From Agaribacillus aureus (GTDB lineage: Bacteria; Bacteroidota; Bacteroidia; Cytophagales; Cyclobacteriaceae), in NCBI GenBank assembly GCA_030442055.1, contig JAUJEB010000001.1:2604001-2668000 (forward strand): a DNA stretch of 64,000 nt, given 5' to 3'. This document shows, piece by piece, positions 25,767 through 34,708 of this stretch (within the stretch, counting starts at the first letter, position 1; each line of letters opens with the position of its first letter). The notes beneath the pieces were generated by a model, which saw only the letters and a program-made list of their open reading frames with translations, was not told the origin of the DNA and did not search any database. The position numbers were made by a program, and so were the translations under genes.

Positions 25767-27563
25767 TCAGGATTGGACCTTAAAACTATCATTTCCAATC
25801 AGGATGGGGTCACCAAATCTTCCTTTTTCGTCTTTGTTTTCCAGATTTAATACACCTCTGGGGCACACGGATGAGCAAACGCCACAGCCAACACAGGACG
25901 ATCTAACGATGTTTTGACCTCTTTGAGCATACCATCTTACGTCTATACCCATTTCGCAATAGGTCGAGCAATTTCCACAGGAAATGCATTGTCCGCCATT
26001 GGTAGTAATTCTGAATCGGGATTTAAATCTTTGCACAAAACCAAGATATGCCGCCAGTGGACATCCAAAACGACACCACACGCGATTGCCCATGAATGGA
26101 TAAAACCCGGTACCCACTACACCGGCAAAGCCGGCGCCAATCCAGGCTCCGTATACTTCTCTTACTTTATAGGTGCTAACGCCCAACAAAGATCCTGCTC
26201 CTGTAAAATAAGTATACAATACTCCGATGGTCATTAAAACGGCAAAACCAAGCACCGAATGAATGAGTACTCTTTCGACGCGCCATGCTTTTAACGATTT
26301 ATTGGAGAGCTGACGATAAGGGTCTCCAAGGGTCTCCGCCAATCCACCACAGCCGCATACCCATGAGCAATACCACCTTTTTCCAAAGAAATAGACAAAT
26401 ACCGGTACCGCTACCAAAACCAAAGCTATCCCCCAAACTAACATAAATACCCCTAAGCCGCCATTATTAACCAGCGTACTGAGTTCGTTGTCAAAGAAAA
26501 AATCGTAGTCAAGCGGCCATATATTTTTAAAATCGAAGTAGGGTTGGTTTAGTCTCAGCAGTATTTCGGGAATCAGAAAGGCAAAGGCTGTTTGAAAAAA
26601 CATCACAGAGGCCGTTCTGACCATTTGGTACCTGCTATGCCTGTATTTTATCAGCATACGAACGCCCATCACCAGAATACAAAGGGTATAAATAAATCCG
26701 TACAAGAAAAACCGGCCAGCCTCACTACCCTTCAGGAACATACTCACCGGATCTACCATGATGATCCAGCTCGTCATATATTCGGGATAGAAATAAAGAA
26801 AAATGTAAAATAAGATCAGATAAGTGCCGGTTAATATCCCCAACCATCCGACATTTTTCATGGCACTGTGAAAAATTCTATTGTTCTTAATGCCGGGAGG
26901 GCCGTCCTTGATCTTGGGTAAAATATACATCATGGCACCTACAATGCACAATATATATGTCAACCAGAGAAAGTTAGCCGGATTATCACTAACGGGTCCG
27001 TTGCTTGCGGCTTTTGTAAGGGAGTATTGTAGATTTTTGATGGTATATTTATCAAAGCCTTTTTGATTAATGATACCATACGTTTTTATATTATCGGCTA
27101 CATTTTGCAGATTACTCCTGAAATCCCCCTCATCACTAAAGGTACGACCATCAAGCCAGCTGCCATAATCGCTAAAAGCTTTCAACTTAAATTGCAGGAT
27201 AGGATCATCTTCCGAATAGATTTTGGACAGCTCCTTAATCTGAAAATTGTATCCGTTGTCGCTTTGAGCACCTGCTATTATCTGGTCTATTTCACTTTCG
27301 TTAATGGCATAATTTTCTAAAGCTTCCCGATTAATCTCTTCAAAAACCGTTGTGATACGATTGACGAAGGTGAAGTTAGAGGAAACCGGTTCTTCTAACA
27401 AGCCTGAAGCCCTGGCTTTAAATAAAGCGTTCTTTGTATCATCAGGTATCTGCTGGTTGATAATGTCTTCACTTAATTGATAGCTGGCAAGAAAAAACGT
27501 GGCATTAAAAATGCCAAATCCAACCAGAAAAAGGAGTAATCCAATCGTTTTTATAAATTTCAT
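25767..27563 (-). CDS. Membrane polyferredoxin (NapH/CcoG-like) with N-terminal sensor-like domain
   Basis: 598 residues. After an N-terminal TM helix comes a periplasmic region (about 30-190), then five or so TM helices. Two cysteine motifs typical of NapH/NosR-type proteins lie at the membrane edge, YCSWVCGCGG near 400 and WCRFGCPLAA near 490. The C-terminus has two ferredoxin clusters, CISCGNCSTYCEMG and CVGCGVCSSVCPRG. Such proteins pass electrons between quinol or ferredoxin and periplasmic reductases. It ends 11 bases after the FAD oxidoreductase gene starts its 3' end, so the two form an operon. No nos, nap or cco genes are nearby, so the acceptor is unknown. Confidence 0.85.
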   Translation of the reverse strand: MKFIKTIGLLLFLVGFGIFNATFFLASYQLSEDIINQQIPDDTKNALFKARASGLLEEPVSSNFTFVNRITTVFEEINREALENYAINESEIDQIIAGAQSDNGYNFQIKELSKIYSEDDPILQFKLKAFSDYGSWLDGRTFSDEGDFRSNLQNVADNIKTYGIINQKGFDKYTIKNLQYSLTKAASNGPVSDNPANFLWLTYILCIVGAMMYILPKIKDGPPGIKNNRIFHSAMKNVGWLGILTGTYLILFYIFLYFYPEYMTSWIIMVDPVSMFLKGSEAGRFFLYGFIYTLCILVMGVRMLIKYRHSRYQMVRTASVMFFQTAFAFLIPEILLRLNQPYFDFKNIWPLDYDFFFDNELSTLVNNGGLGVFMLVWGIALVLVAVPVFVYFFGKRWYCSWVCGCGGLAETLGDPYRQLSNKSLKAWRVERVLIHSVLGFAVLMTIGVLYTYFTGAGSLLGVSTYKVREVYGAWIGAGFAGVVGTGFYPFMGNRVWCRFGCPLAAYLGFVQRFKSRFRITTNGGQCISCGNCSTYCEMGIDVRWYAQRGQNIVRSSCVGCGVCSSVCPRGVLNLENKDEKGRFGDPILIGNDSFKVQS

Positions 27564-27574
27564 TTGTATTTCAA

Positions 27575-28879
27575 TTAATTCACCAGGTTTAAATTGGCTT
27601 CGCTATTTTGCTTGTTGAACGAATCCACAATTTCCCGTTCGTGTCTTTTAAAAAATTCAGGGTCGAAGTTCGCCTTTTTAAGGTTTTGGAGGACAAATTC
27701 AACCGTCTTTTTATTTCTTAACCATTCATCCATAACCTCATGCCTCAATCTTATCCCAAAGGTATTTACACCTAAAAGCACCCTGGATTCCTTGTCAAAA
27801 ACAAACTTCACACATTTTTTACCATCCTGATGTTCCCAGTAAAATTGCGACTCATTTTCCTTTAGTGTCGCCCAGACGTGACCGTAAGTCTGATACTCGA
27901 TATCAAAAAATTTGGCGGAATTGAACCAGATGCCGGGCTTATAGGCTGTCTTTTCCTTACAGATCGTGTGAGCCACCACCTCTCCCATCATTCTTCCGGT
28001 ATACCAAACTTGTTCTATCGGCCGCCGGTTAAGCAGCGGCTCCCTAAATTGAGCACAATCACCAATCGCATATACATCGGGTTCACTTGTGGCCAGAAAA
28101 CGATCCACCATGATGCCTCTTTGGGTTTCTATACCTGAGTTTTTGAGGAAATCAATATTGGGACTTACGCCGGCTGTCAGTCCTACGAACTGGCACGGAA
28201 TTTCTTCGCCGTGGTTAGTAACCACTGACCGGGCCCTGCCATTTTCATCGGGTAATATCTCTTTTAGCTCTGTGGAAAGTCGCAAATCAACATGGTGCTC
28301 CAACACATGGCGATTAATCATTTGAGATTCTTCCTTTGGTAAAACAACATTCCAAAAGCTCTCCTCCCTTACCAGAAAACTCACCGAAATGTTTCTGGAT
28401 AGCAACATTTCAGCCATTTCAACCCCTATCAGTCCGCCACCTACAACCACTGCTTTCTCAATCCCTGCAGAATATTCCTCCATGGATTGCAAATCCTGAT
28501 AACTGTATAAGCCCTGAACTCCTTTGAGATCTTGTCCGGGCCACCCAAACTTATTGGGTTTTGAACCTACTGCCAAAATAAGGCTGTCATAATTCAATTT
28601 TGACCCGTTATCCAAGACCAGCTCCTTATCCGTAGTACGAATATCCGAAACAAAGGCCCGCACCAGGTCAATCTTATTTTTTTTCCAAAACCAATCCTCA
28701 TATGGTTTGGTATTTTCAAATTTCATGTGACCCATGTATATATACATTAAGGCCGTCCTTGAAAAAAAATAATCTGTTTCGGCAGAAATAACGGTTATTT
28801 TGTGATTACTTAGTTTTCTGATGTGCCGGGCGGCGGTGATGCCGGATATCCCATTTCCGATGATGATGATATGCTTCAT
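27575..28879 (-). CDS. FAD/NAD(P)-dependent pyridine nucleotide oxidoreductase
   Basis: 434 residues of the two-dinucleotide-fold flavoprotein family. FAD site GNGISGITAARH (8-19), NAD(P) site VVVGGGLIGVEMAE near 147 and the second FAD motif YAIGDCAQF near 290. There is no CxxxxC redox disulfide, so it is not a thioredoxin or dihydrolipoamide-type enzyme; it resembles nitrite-reductase or rubredoxin-reductase-like subunits that shuttle electrons to a Fe-S partner. It is the first gene of the operon with the polyferredoxin 11 bases downstream. It likely feeds NAD(P)H electrons into that membrane protein, which is inference from context. Confidence 0.87.
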   Translation of the reverse strand: MKHIIIIGNGISGITAARHIRKLSNHKITVISAETDYFFSRTALMYIYMGHMKFENTKPYEDWFWKKNKIDLVRAFVSDIRTTDKELVLDNGSKLNYDSLILAVGSKPNKFGWPGQDLKGVQGLYSYQDLQSMEEYSAGIEKAVVVGGGLIGVEMAEMLLSRNISVSFLVREESFWNVVLPKEESQMINRHVLEHHVDLRLSTELKEILPDENGRARSVVTNHGEEIPCQFVGLTAGVSPNIDFLKNSGIETQRGIMVDRFLATSEPDVYAIGDCAQFREPLLNRRPIEQVWYTGRMMGEVVAHTICKEKTAYKPGIWFNSAKFFDIEYQTYGHVWATLKENESQFYWEHQDGKKCVKFVFDKESRVLLGVNTFGIRLRHEVMDEWLRNKKTVEFVLQNLKKANFDPEFFKRHEREIVDSFNKQNSEANLNLVN

Positions 28880-29074
28880 ATTACTTGCTTAAAACTTCTG
28901 TAAGTAATAATTGGTTTCACTAAGTCGTATAATTGTCAAGAGGATGACATAACAGCCTGTTTGTCCAAACTGGCGAGGTTTTCTTCCCGTAAACAAGCAT
29001 AATACAAATAAATTTGGTTGCCTACTATTTATTTGCTGGTCAAAATATTAAATTGACCTTTACCATCCTAACCC

Positions 29075-29108
29075 TTTTTGATATTTAAAACCGGCATAAA
29101 ATAGTTTG
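29075..29108 (+). promoter_or_regulatory. Candidate promoter of the DUF547 gene
   Basis: TTTTTG (29075-29080), 21 bases, then TAGTTTG (29102-29108). This is close to but not exactly the Bacteroidetes consensus (spacing within the -7 box is one short). The DUF547 start codon is 66 bases downstream. Confidence 0.35.
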
Positions 29109-29173
29109 GCAAAAATGGCAGGGGACTTTTACTTTAAATTAAGACGACACAAAACAATTAAAATTTTCAGATC

Positions 29174-29884
29174 ATGAAAAAAGTTTTTACAATTCTCTTA
29201 AGCCTCGGATTATTATCTGCTCAAGGACAAGACTTGAACCAGTTTTACAAGCAGGTTGATTCATTTTTAGGGAAATACACCAAGGATGGGCGCGTAAGCT
29301 ACGACAAGATTAATAAATCCCTCAAAGATGTAGAGCCTATTTATAAACAAATCGGGGAAATGAATTTGAGCAATGCTTCCGACAATGAAAAGATAGCTTT
29401 CTATATCAATGCTTATAATATGATCGTCATTTATCAGGTGGCCAAATATTATCCTTTAAAATCCGCTTTGGATCAAAGTGGTTTTTTTGATAAAGTCAAG
29501 CACAAGGTGGCTGGAGAAATGATTACTTTGAATGCATTGGAAATCATCAAGCTGCTGCGCAATTATAAAGATCCAAAATTCCATTTCGTTCTGGCGTGTG
29601 CTGCCAAGGGTTGCCCTAAGCTAGCCAGCTATGCCTATTACCCTGATAAATTACAGGAGCAGATAGATGCCAGAACTAAAACTGCCTTGAACGACAGCCG
29701 CTTCATCAGGGTAAACGACAACTCAAACAAAGTGAATGTATCTATGATTTTTAAATGGTACATCAAAGATTTCACTCAGAATGGTCAATCCGTGATCAGC
29801 TTTATTAATACCTATAAAACCAACAAAATTCCCGATAACTACCAACTGGATTATTATCCTTATGACTGGTCATTAAACATGTAA
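29174..29884 (+). CDS. Secreted DUF547 protein
   Basis: 236 residues with a signal peptide (FTILLSLGLLSAQG). The DUF547 core is complete: KIAFYINAYNMIVIYQV (74-90), TLNALEIIKLLR, then FHFVLACAAKGCPKLASYAY with His137, Cys142 and Cys147, and the typical late FKWYIKDF. The conserved Cys and His suggest a thiol-based enzyme or a redox protein in the periplasm, but no activity is known. It is transcribed divergently from the FAD oxidoreductase and polyferredoxin pair across a 294-base gap. A short hairpin (TAACC-TGAA-GGTTA, 29882-29895) follows the stop codon. Confidence 0.87.
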   Translation: MKKVFTILLSLGLLSAQGQDLNQFYKQVDSFLGKYTKDGRVSYDKINKSLKDVEPIYKQIGEMNLSNASDNEKIAFYINAYNMIVIYQVAKYYPLKSALDQSGFFDKVKHKVAGEMITLNALEIIKLLRNYKDPKFHFVLACAAKGCPKLASYAYYPDKLQEQIDARTKTALNDSRFIRVNDNSNKVNVSMIFKWYIKDFTQNGQSVISFINTYKTNKIPDNYQLDYYPYDWSLNM

Positions 29885-29926
29885 CCTGAAGGTTAGCTTT
29901 TCAATGTTGTTGACATATCTTTCCAA

Positions 29927-30883
29927 TTACCCTCTTTCAATAAGGAAATAAATATAAACAATGTAGATCGAGATGAATACGTAACCTTCCCATTTGCTGA
30001 TTTTCGGGGTCTTGCCTATCACAACTGCCAGCAGGAGCAAACTGCTTGCCCCGACAATCATCATGATATCGATATTGCTGATGGTATTGAAAGTAAGCGG
30101 CTTCACCACTGCGCTGACACCGAGGATCCATAACATGTTAAATATGTTTGAACCCACCACATTTCCGACGGCTATATCGCTATTTTTCTTAAATGAGGCC
30201 AGTGCGGAGGTCACCAGTTCGGGCAAGGAGGTGCCAATGGATATAATGGTCAGGCCAATTAAGGACTCGCTAACATGAAGCTGCTCCGCAAAATGTATGG
30301 CCCCTTCCACTACCCAGTTGCCTCCAAAGTACAAACCCAGAATGCCAATCAACAGGTAGCCTATAGATTTACCCATGGCAATAGCTTTGTATTCTTTCTC
30401 AAATCTTTTCTCTTTGCCTTCCCGGCTTGAGATAAACACATAACCCAGGAAAAGAAAAAAAAAGAACAGCAGCACCAGACCATCCACCGAGCTAATTAAA
30501 AGTGGCCCCTTTTCTCCGGAAAGCGTGGCATTTGCTAAAAAACCTACGAGTAAGGTGGCGGTAAGCGAAAAAGGAATCTCTATAAAATATGTATTTCGAG
30601 TAATTGCCAATGGATATATGGCTGCCGAGATTCCCAATATCAATAGAATATTGGCAATGTTGCTACCCATCACATTACCAATGGCAATATCTGAGCTTCC
30701 ATTGATACTTGATAATACATTCACCAAAAGTTCGGGCATGGAGGTGCCAAAGGAGACAATTGTCAATCCAATGACCAAATCAGACATCCCAAACTTTTTG
30801 CCCAAAGAGGTTGAACCGCGAACTAAAAAGTCGGCCCCTTTAATCAAAATAATAAACCCAAATAAAAACTGGAAAACCTGCAA
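29927..30883 (-). CDS. Calcium/sodium antiporter (YrbG-like, CaCA family)
   Basis: 318 residues with about ten TM helices in two inverted halves. Each half carries the alpha-repeat motif: FGTSMPELLVNVLSS near 46-60 with GNVMGSNIANIL, and GTSLPELVTSALAS near 212-226 with GNVVGSNIFNML. The Glu in each repeat binds the cation. The family exchanges Na+ for Ca2+ across the inner membrane. The only start consistent with the first TM helix is a TTG at 30883, since no in-frame ATG precedes residue 34. It converges with the DUF547 gene. Confidence 0.92.
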   Translation of the reverse strand: MQVFQFLFGFIILIKGADFLVRGSTSLGKKFGMSDLVIGLTIVSFGTSMPELLVNVLSSINGSSDIAIGNVMGSNIANILLILGISAAIYPLAITRNTYFIEIPFSLTATLLVGFLANATLSGEKGPLLISSVDGLVLLFFFFLFLGYVFISSREGKEKRFEKEYKAIAMGKSIGYLLIGILGLYFGGNWVVEGAIHFAEQLHVSESLIGLTIISIGTSLPELVTSALASFKKNSDIAVGNVVGSNIFNMLWILGVSAVVKPLTFNTISNIDIMMIVGASSLLLLAVVIGKTPKISKWEGYVFISIYIVYIYFLIERG

Positions 30884-31097
30884 TACCTATGTCATTTGTT
30901 AACCTGAATATCGTAAGATTTTTCAACAAAGAAAATTTAAGCCTGTTCAAATAAAGTATCTGTACAATAATCATGACAGCCATCAGATCCACATTCGTCT
31001 TGCCAGAAACCCCGATTGGCGAGAAGTAAATTATTTCTTCTCCCGAATCACCTGAAAAGTCTGCAACTGCTTATATTTACCTTAAAAAATCTGCAAC

Positions 31098-33287
31098 ATG
31101 ATATTCGCTTACCTAAAAAAATATTTAGCTGCCATATTACTTTTATTGGTAACAACCGGGTACGGTCAACAAAAAATCACTATTGAAGACTTTACCGAAA
31201 AAGGGACTTTCAGCCAAAGATCAATTGGCGGCATAAACTGGATGAATGATGGCAACTATTATACCTCGCTTATAGACAATCGTATCCTGAAATTTAATAT
31301 TATCACCGGCGAAACCGAGGATGTTATCTTTGACGGAGCCTCATTGGATAAGCAAAAAAGGATTAATAGATATCAATTTAGCGCAGATGAGGGTAAAATA
31401 CTTATCACAACCGATAGACAAGCTATTTACAGAAGGTCCTATACAGCCGATTTTTACATTTATGACCTAAATACCAAAAGCCTGACATTACTTTCCGAAA
31501 ATGGGCGTCAGGCCTACGCTACTTTTTCTCCTGACGGATCCAGGGTAGCCTTTACCAGGAAGAATAACCTTTACTATGTGAACCTCAATGATATGAGTGA
31601 AGTCCAGGTCACCGATACCGGAGAAGCGCAAAAGATTATCAATGGAAGCAGTGATTGGGTTTATGAAGAAGAGCTGAGTTTAACGAAGGCATTCTGCTGG
31701 TCTCCGACCGGAGAAAAGCTCGCATTTTATACTTTTGACGAGAGTCATGTAAAGGAATACAATATGCAAAAATGGAAGGATGGCGCCCTCTATCCGGAAG
31801 ACTATCGTTACAAATACCCCAAGGCGGGAGAACGCAATGCCATCGTAACCATCCATATATTTGATCTTGCCACGCAAAAAATCGTCGACGCCGATATCGG
31901 AGAGGAATGGGACATTTACATTCCCAGAATCAAATGGACAAAAACCAAAGATCTCTTATCTGTTATCAGACTAAACCGCCTGCAAAATAAATTTAATATT
32001 TTACATGTAAACGGTTCGACTGGAAAATCTTCTTTAGCGTTTACGCAATCATACTCCACTTACGTGGACATTGATGAAGCAGATGACCTGACCTATCTCA
32101 ATGATGGGAAGCATTTTATTATTTCCGGGGAAAAATCGGGTTTTAAACATCTTTACCTTTATACAATGGAAGGTAAGCTGGTACGGCAACTTACGAGTGG
32201 GGATTGGGAAGTTAAGACATTTATTGGCATTGATGAAAGTCAGCGTTCAAAACCCATTTATTATCTGTCGACCGAAACATCCCCGTTAGAGCGGCAACTT
32301 TACAAAATAGACTTAAAGGGTAGAAAAAAAACCAAACTTTCAGACCAACCTGGTATTAATAGCGTCAATATGAGCGCTGATTTTAGCTATTACATAAACT
32401 ATCACCACAGCGCCAACACGCCGATAAACGTCAAATTGTTCCGTACCAGTAATAACAAAATGATCAGGGTTCTGGAGTCTAATGAAAAACTAAAGGAAAC
32501 CATTGCATCATTAAACCTCAGTAAAAAAGACTATTTTTCATTCAAAACCATTGATGAGACCACGCTGGAAGGTTATCTGCTGAAACCAAATGATTTTCAG
32601 GAAGAAAAGCAATATCCGGTTTTAATTTATCAATATAGCGGTCCAGGATCACAAAATGTAACCAATGGATGGGCTGGATCCCACTTTTACTGGCATCAGC
32701 TGTTGACACAGCTGGGATATATCGTTGCGGTAATCGACTCCAGGGGCACGGGCTCACGCGGCGTGGACTTCCAAAAAATCACCTACAAGCAGCTGGGTAA
32801 ATATGAAGCAGAAGACTATATTGAAGCCGCCAAATACCTTGGCAGCCAACCATTTGTTGATGCAAAAAGAATCGGAATCTGGGGTTGGAGTTACGGAGGC
32901 TATATCTCCTCTTTGGTATTGTTTAAAGGGGCTCCTTATTTCAAAACCGCCATCGCAGTATCTCCTGTCACCACCTGGAGATATTACGACACCATTTATA
33001 CAGAAAGATATTTACAAAAGCCGCAGGATAATCCTGCCGGGTATGATGACAATTCTCCTATAACACACGCTGCAAAACTGGAGGGTAACTTTTTATTAAT
33101 ACACGGAACCGGAGACGACAATGTGCACTTTCAAAATGCGGTTAACTTACAGAACGCCTTGATATCGGCAGGTAAGCAATTTCATTCATTTTATTATCCC
33201 GATAGAGCACATGGCATTAGGAAGGGAAAAAATACACGTACCCACCTGTATCGGATGATGACTGATTATTTGCTAGGTAATTTATAA
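31098..33287 (+). CDS. Prolyl oligopeptidase family dipeptidyl peptidase IV
   Basis: 729 residues with a signal peptide, an N-terminal eight-bladed propeller (DPPIV_N, about 90-440) and a C-terminal S9 alpha/beta-hydrolase domain. Catalytic residues are Ser598 (GWSYGGY), Asp673 (GTGDDNVHFQ) and His705 (RAHGIRKG). The propeller carries DWVYEEEL, the Glu-Glu pair that binds the substrate N-terminus in DPP IV, so it should release Xaa-Pro or Xaa-Ala dipeptides in the periplasm. It is a single gene with no peptide transporter nearby. Confidence 0.93.
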   Translation: MIFAYLKKYLAAILLLLVTTGYGQQKITIEDFTEKGTFSQRSIGGINWMNDGNYYTSLIDNRILKFNIITGETEDVIFDGASLDKQKRINRYQFSADEGKILITTDRQAIYRRSYTADFYIYDLNTKSLTLLSENGRQAYATFSPDGSRVAFTRKNNLYYVNLNDMSEVQVTDTGEAQKIINGSSDWVYEEELSLTKAFCWSPTGEKLAFYTFDESHVKEYNMQKWKDGALYPEDYRYKYPKAGERNAIVTIHIFDLATQKIVDADIGEEWDIYIPRIKWTKTKDLLSVIRLNRLQNKFNILHVNGSTGKSSLAFTQSYSTYVDIDEADDLTYLNDGKHFIISGEKSGFKHLYLYTMEGKLVRQLTSGDWEVKTFIGIDESQRSKPIYYLSTETSPLERQLYKIDLKGRKKTKLSDQPGINSVNMSADFSYYINYHHSANTPINVKLFRTSNNKMIRVLESNEKLKETIASLNLSKKDYFSFKTIDETTLEGYLLKPNDFQEEKQYPVLIYQYSGPGSQNVTNGWAGSHFYWHQLLTQLGYIVAVIDSRGTGSRGVDFQKITYKQLGKYEAEDYIEAAKYLGSQPFVDAKRIGIWGWSYGGYISSLVLFKGAPYFKTAIAVSPVTTWRYYDTIYTERYLQKPQDNPAGYDDNSPITHAAKLEGNFLLIHGTGDDNVHFQNAVNLQNALISAGKQFHSFYYPDRAHGIRKGKNTRTHLYRMMTDYLLGNL

Positions 33288-33397
33288 TATCACTACTGAT
33301 CAGATACCCGAAGTAATTTAGTGACAAACCAGACTTTAACTAGTCTTTAATGGGAGGTTTAAAATATAACTGTTAGAAATTAAAAAGTATTTATATA

Positions 33398-33592
33398 TCA
33401 GGCGCTAATCTTGTTGGGTTGAGTGACCGTGTTATTTTTGGGCTTGAAAATCTCCAAAAAGTGGATACATATTGATGATTGACGATTAACGCCGATCCAA
33501 TTACATTTAACTATGTCTCCCTTGATTGAATTTACAATCATAGTCGGCCCACCTGATTTTAATCTAACAGCATCTCCTATCTTGAAACTCAT
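33398..33592 (-). CDS. DUF2158 (YodC-like) protein
   Basis: 64 residues: MSFKIGDAVRLKSGGPTMIV opens a small SH3-like fold, followed by GDIVKCNWIG, the family core. Function is unknown; members are cytoplasmic, and Cys/Trp residues in KCNW are conserved. The ATG at 33592 is preferred to a TTG at 33616. A 16-bp palindrome lies 54 bases upstream (33646-33661). Confidence 0.82.
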   Translation of the reverse strand: MSFKIGDAVRLKSGGPTMIVNSIKGDIVKCNWIGVNRQSSICIHFLEIFKPKNNTVTQPNKISA

Positions 33593-33910
33593 CTTATAAC
33601 TTGTTTTTATTAACAATTGTGACTAACACGACTGATCAAATTGATAAAGATTTAAATCTTTTAAGATCAGAATTCGAATATGCAATATTATTTCTATAAA
33701 TATTAGCCAAAACCGGAGCATTTCCTTCCCAGGTAACATTTGTATAAAATTGAAAGATTCTTAGAAAACTTGATTGCGACCAAAGACTACTCCAATCCCC
33801 ATTGGCTATGAATATTACAATTTTCCTACCCCAAATTCAAGCTTTCGCCAGGAATTATTACAAATTCTTTTACGAAATTTTTACCCGAAATTTAGCAGTA
33901 AGAAATAATC
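33593..33910. other. AT-rich intergenic region
   Basis: 318 bases downstream of the lipoprotein gene at 33911 and upstream of the DUF2158 gene. It contains the palindrome AAAGATTTAAATCTTT (33646-33661), a plausible operator or promoter part of the DUF2158 gene. No ORF is convincing. Confidence 0.45.
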
Positions 33911-34567
33911 CTATTTTGACTCCGAATTTTTAAATAAAATCCGGATTGTGGTAGCAGTATTGGTAATGCTAATCACGCAATTACCTTTGAACCAATAACT
34001 CTTGTCACCGTCTTCGGTAACAAATTCCGGTGATCCGTACTGGTCACTTAAATAGGCTCTTGTCAAACGATATGTAATATCTGCATCTGCCATTACTTCT
34101 TCTGAGGTGTCAATGATGTTTTTTAGGATTCCTTTTGTTGGATTTAAAGGTCTATCCCCCAGCGGTTTGTCAAGAATAGATGATGTTATTAGGCTTAGCG
34201 CTATCAATCTGTTGTGCTCAAAAACCGGAGAGAAAATCCATTTTATGTCCTCCAAAGCCTCCCGGTCTTCAAAAACATAGTAGTATTTGTAGTGCGCCAA
34301 ATCCAGGCCACCGGACATCAGGGAATCCGGGATCAGGGAGCGAATAATACCGGCCTGATAAAGACTGTCCATTTTCTTTTGGTATCCTACGTGGGAATCT
34401 CCGAATTTAATACTCAATATGGTAGTTTCTGTTCGGGGACCCATTGCCAGGTTTTTATCAATCAGCTTCCTGATTTGCTCGTCTTCGTGCGAACGATTAC
34501 ATGCACCTGAGGCCAGGGACACGATTAAAAAAACCAACCATGTATGTTGGACAGAAAATTTCATCAT
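33911..34567 (-). CDS. Lipoprotein of unknown function
   Basis: 218 residues with signal peptide and lipobox SGAC (Cys about 23): HTWLVFLIVSLASGACN. The mature part is soluble, with repeated acidic and aromatic segments (LAHYKYYYVFEDREALEDIK, YRLTRAYLSDQYGSP, YWFKGNCVISI). The last segment resembles a small beta domain. No family is recognised. It is divergent from the OmpA gene at 34709 across a very AT-rich 141-base gap. Confidence 0.75.
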   Translation of the reverse strand: MMKFSVQHTWLVFLIVSLASGACNRSHEDEQIRKLIDKNLAMGPRTETTILSIKFGDSHVGYQKKMDSLYQAGIIRSLIPDSLMSGGLDLAHYKYYYVFEDREALEDIKWIFSPVFEHNRLIALSLITSSILDKPLGDRPLNPTKGILKNIIDTSEEVMADADITYRLTRAYLSDQYGSPEFVTEDGDKSYWFKGNCVISITNTATTIRILFKNSESK

Positions 34568-34708
34568 TAAATTTGAAAAAAATGTTTACCTAATGACAGA
34601 AACCAGTATATATAGGTAGTAATAATTTAATTATTTATATAATATTTATTATATTCTGGATTAAATTAAATTTAATAATTAGTAAAAAACACCTTATATA
34701 ATCTTTTT

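Noticed and set aside
26325-26342. Tandem GGGTCTCCAA repeat
   Set aside because: It lies in coding sequence of the polyferredoxin and gives the codons for ETLGDP; it has no sign of a mobile or regulatory role.
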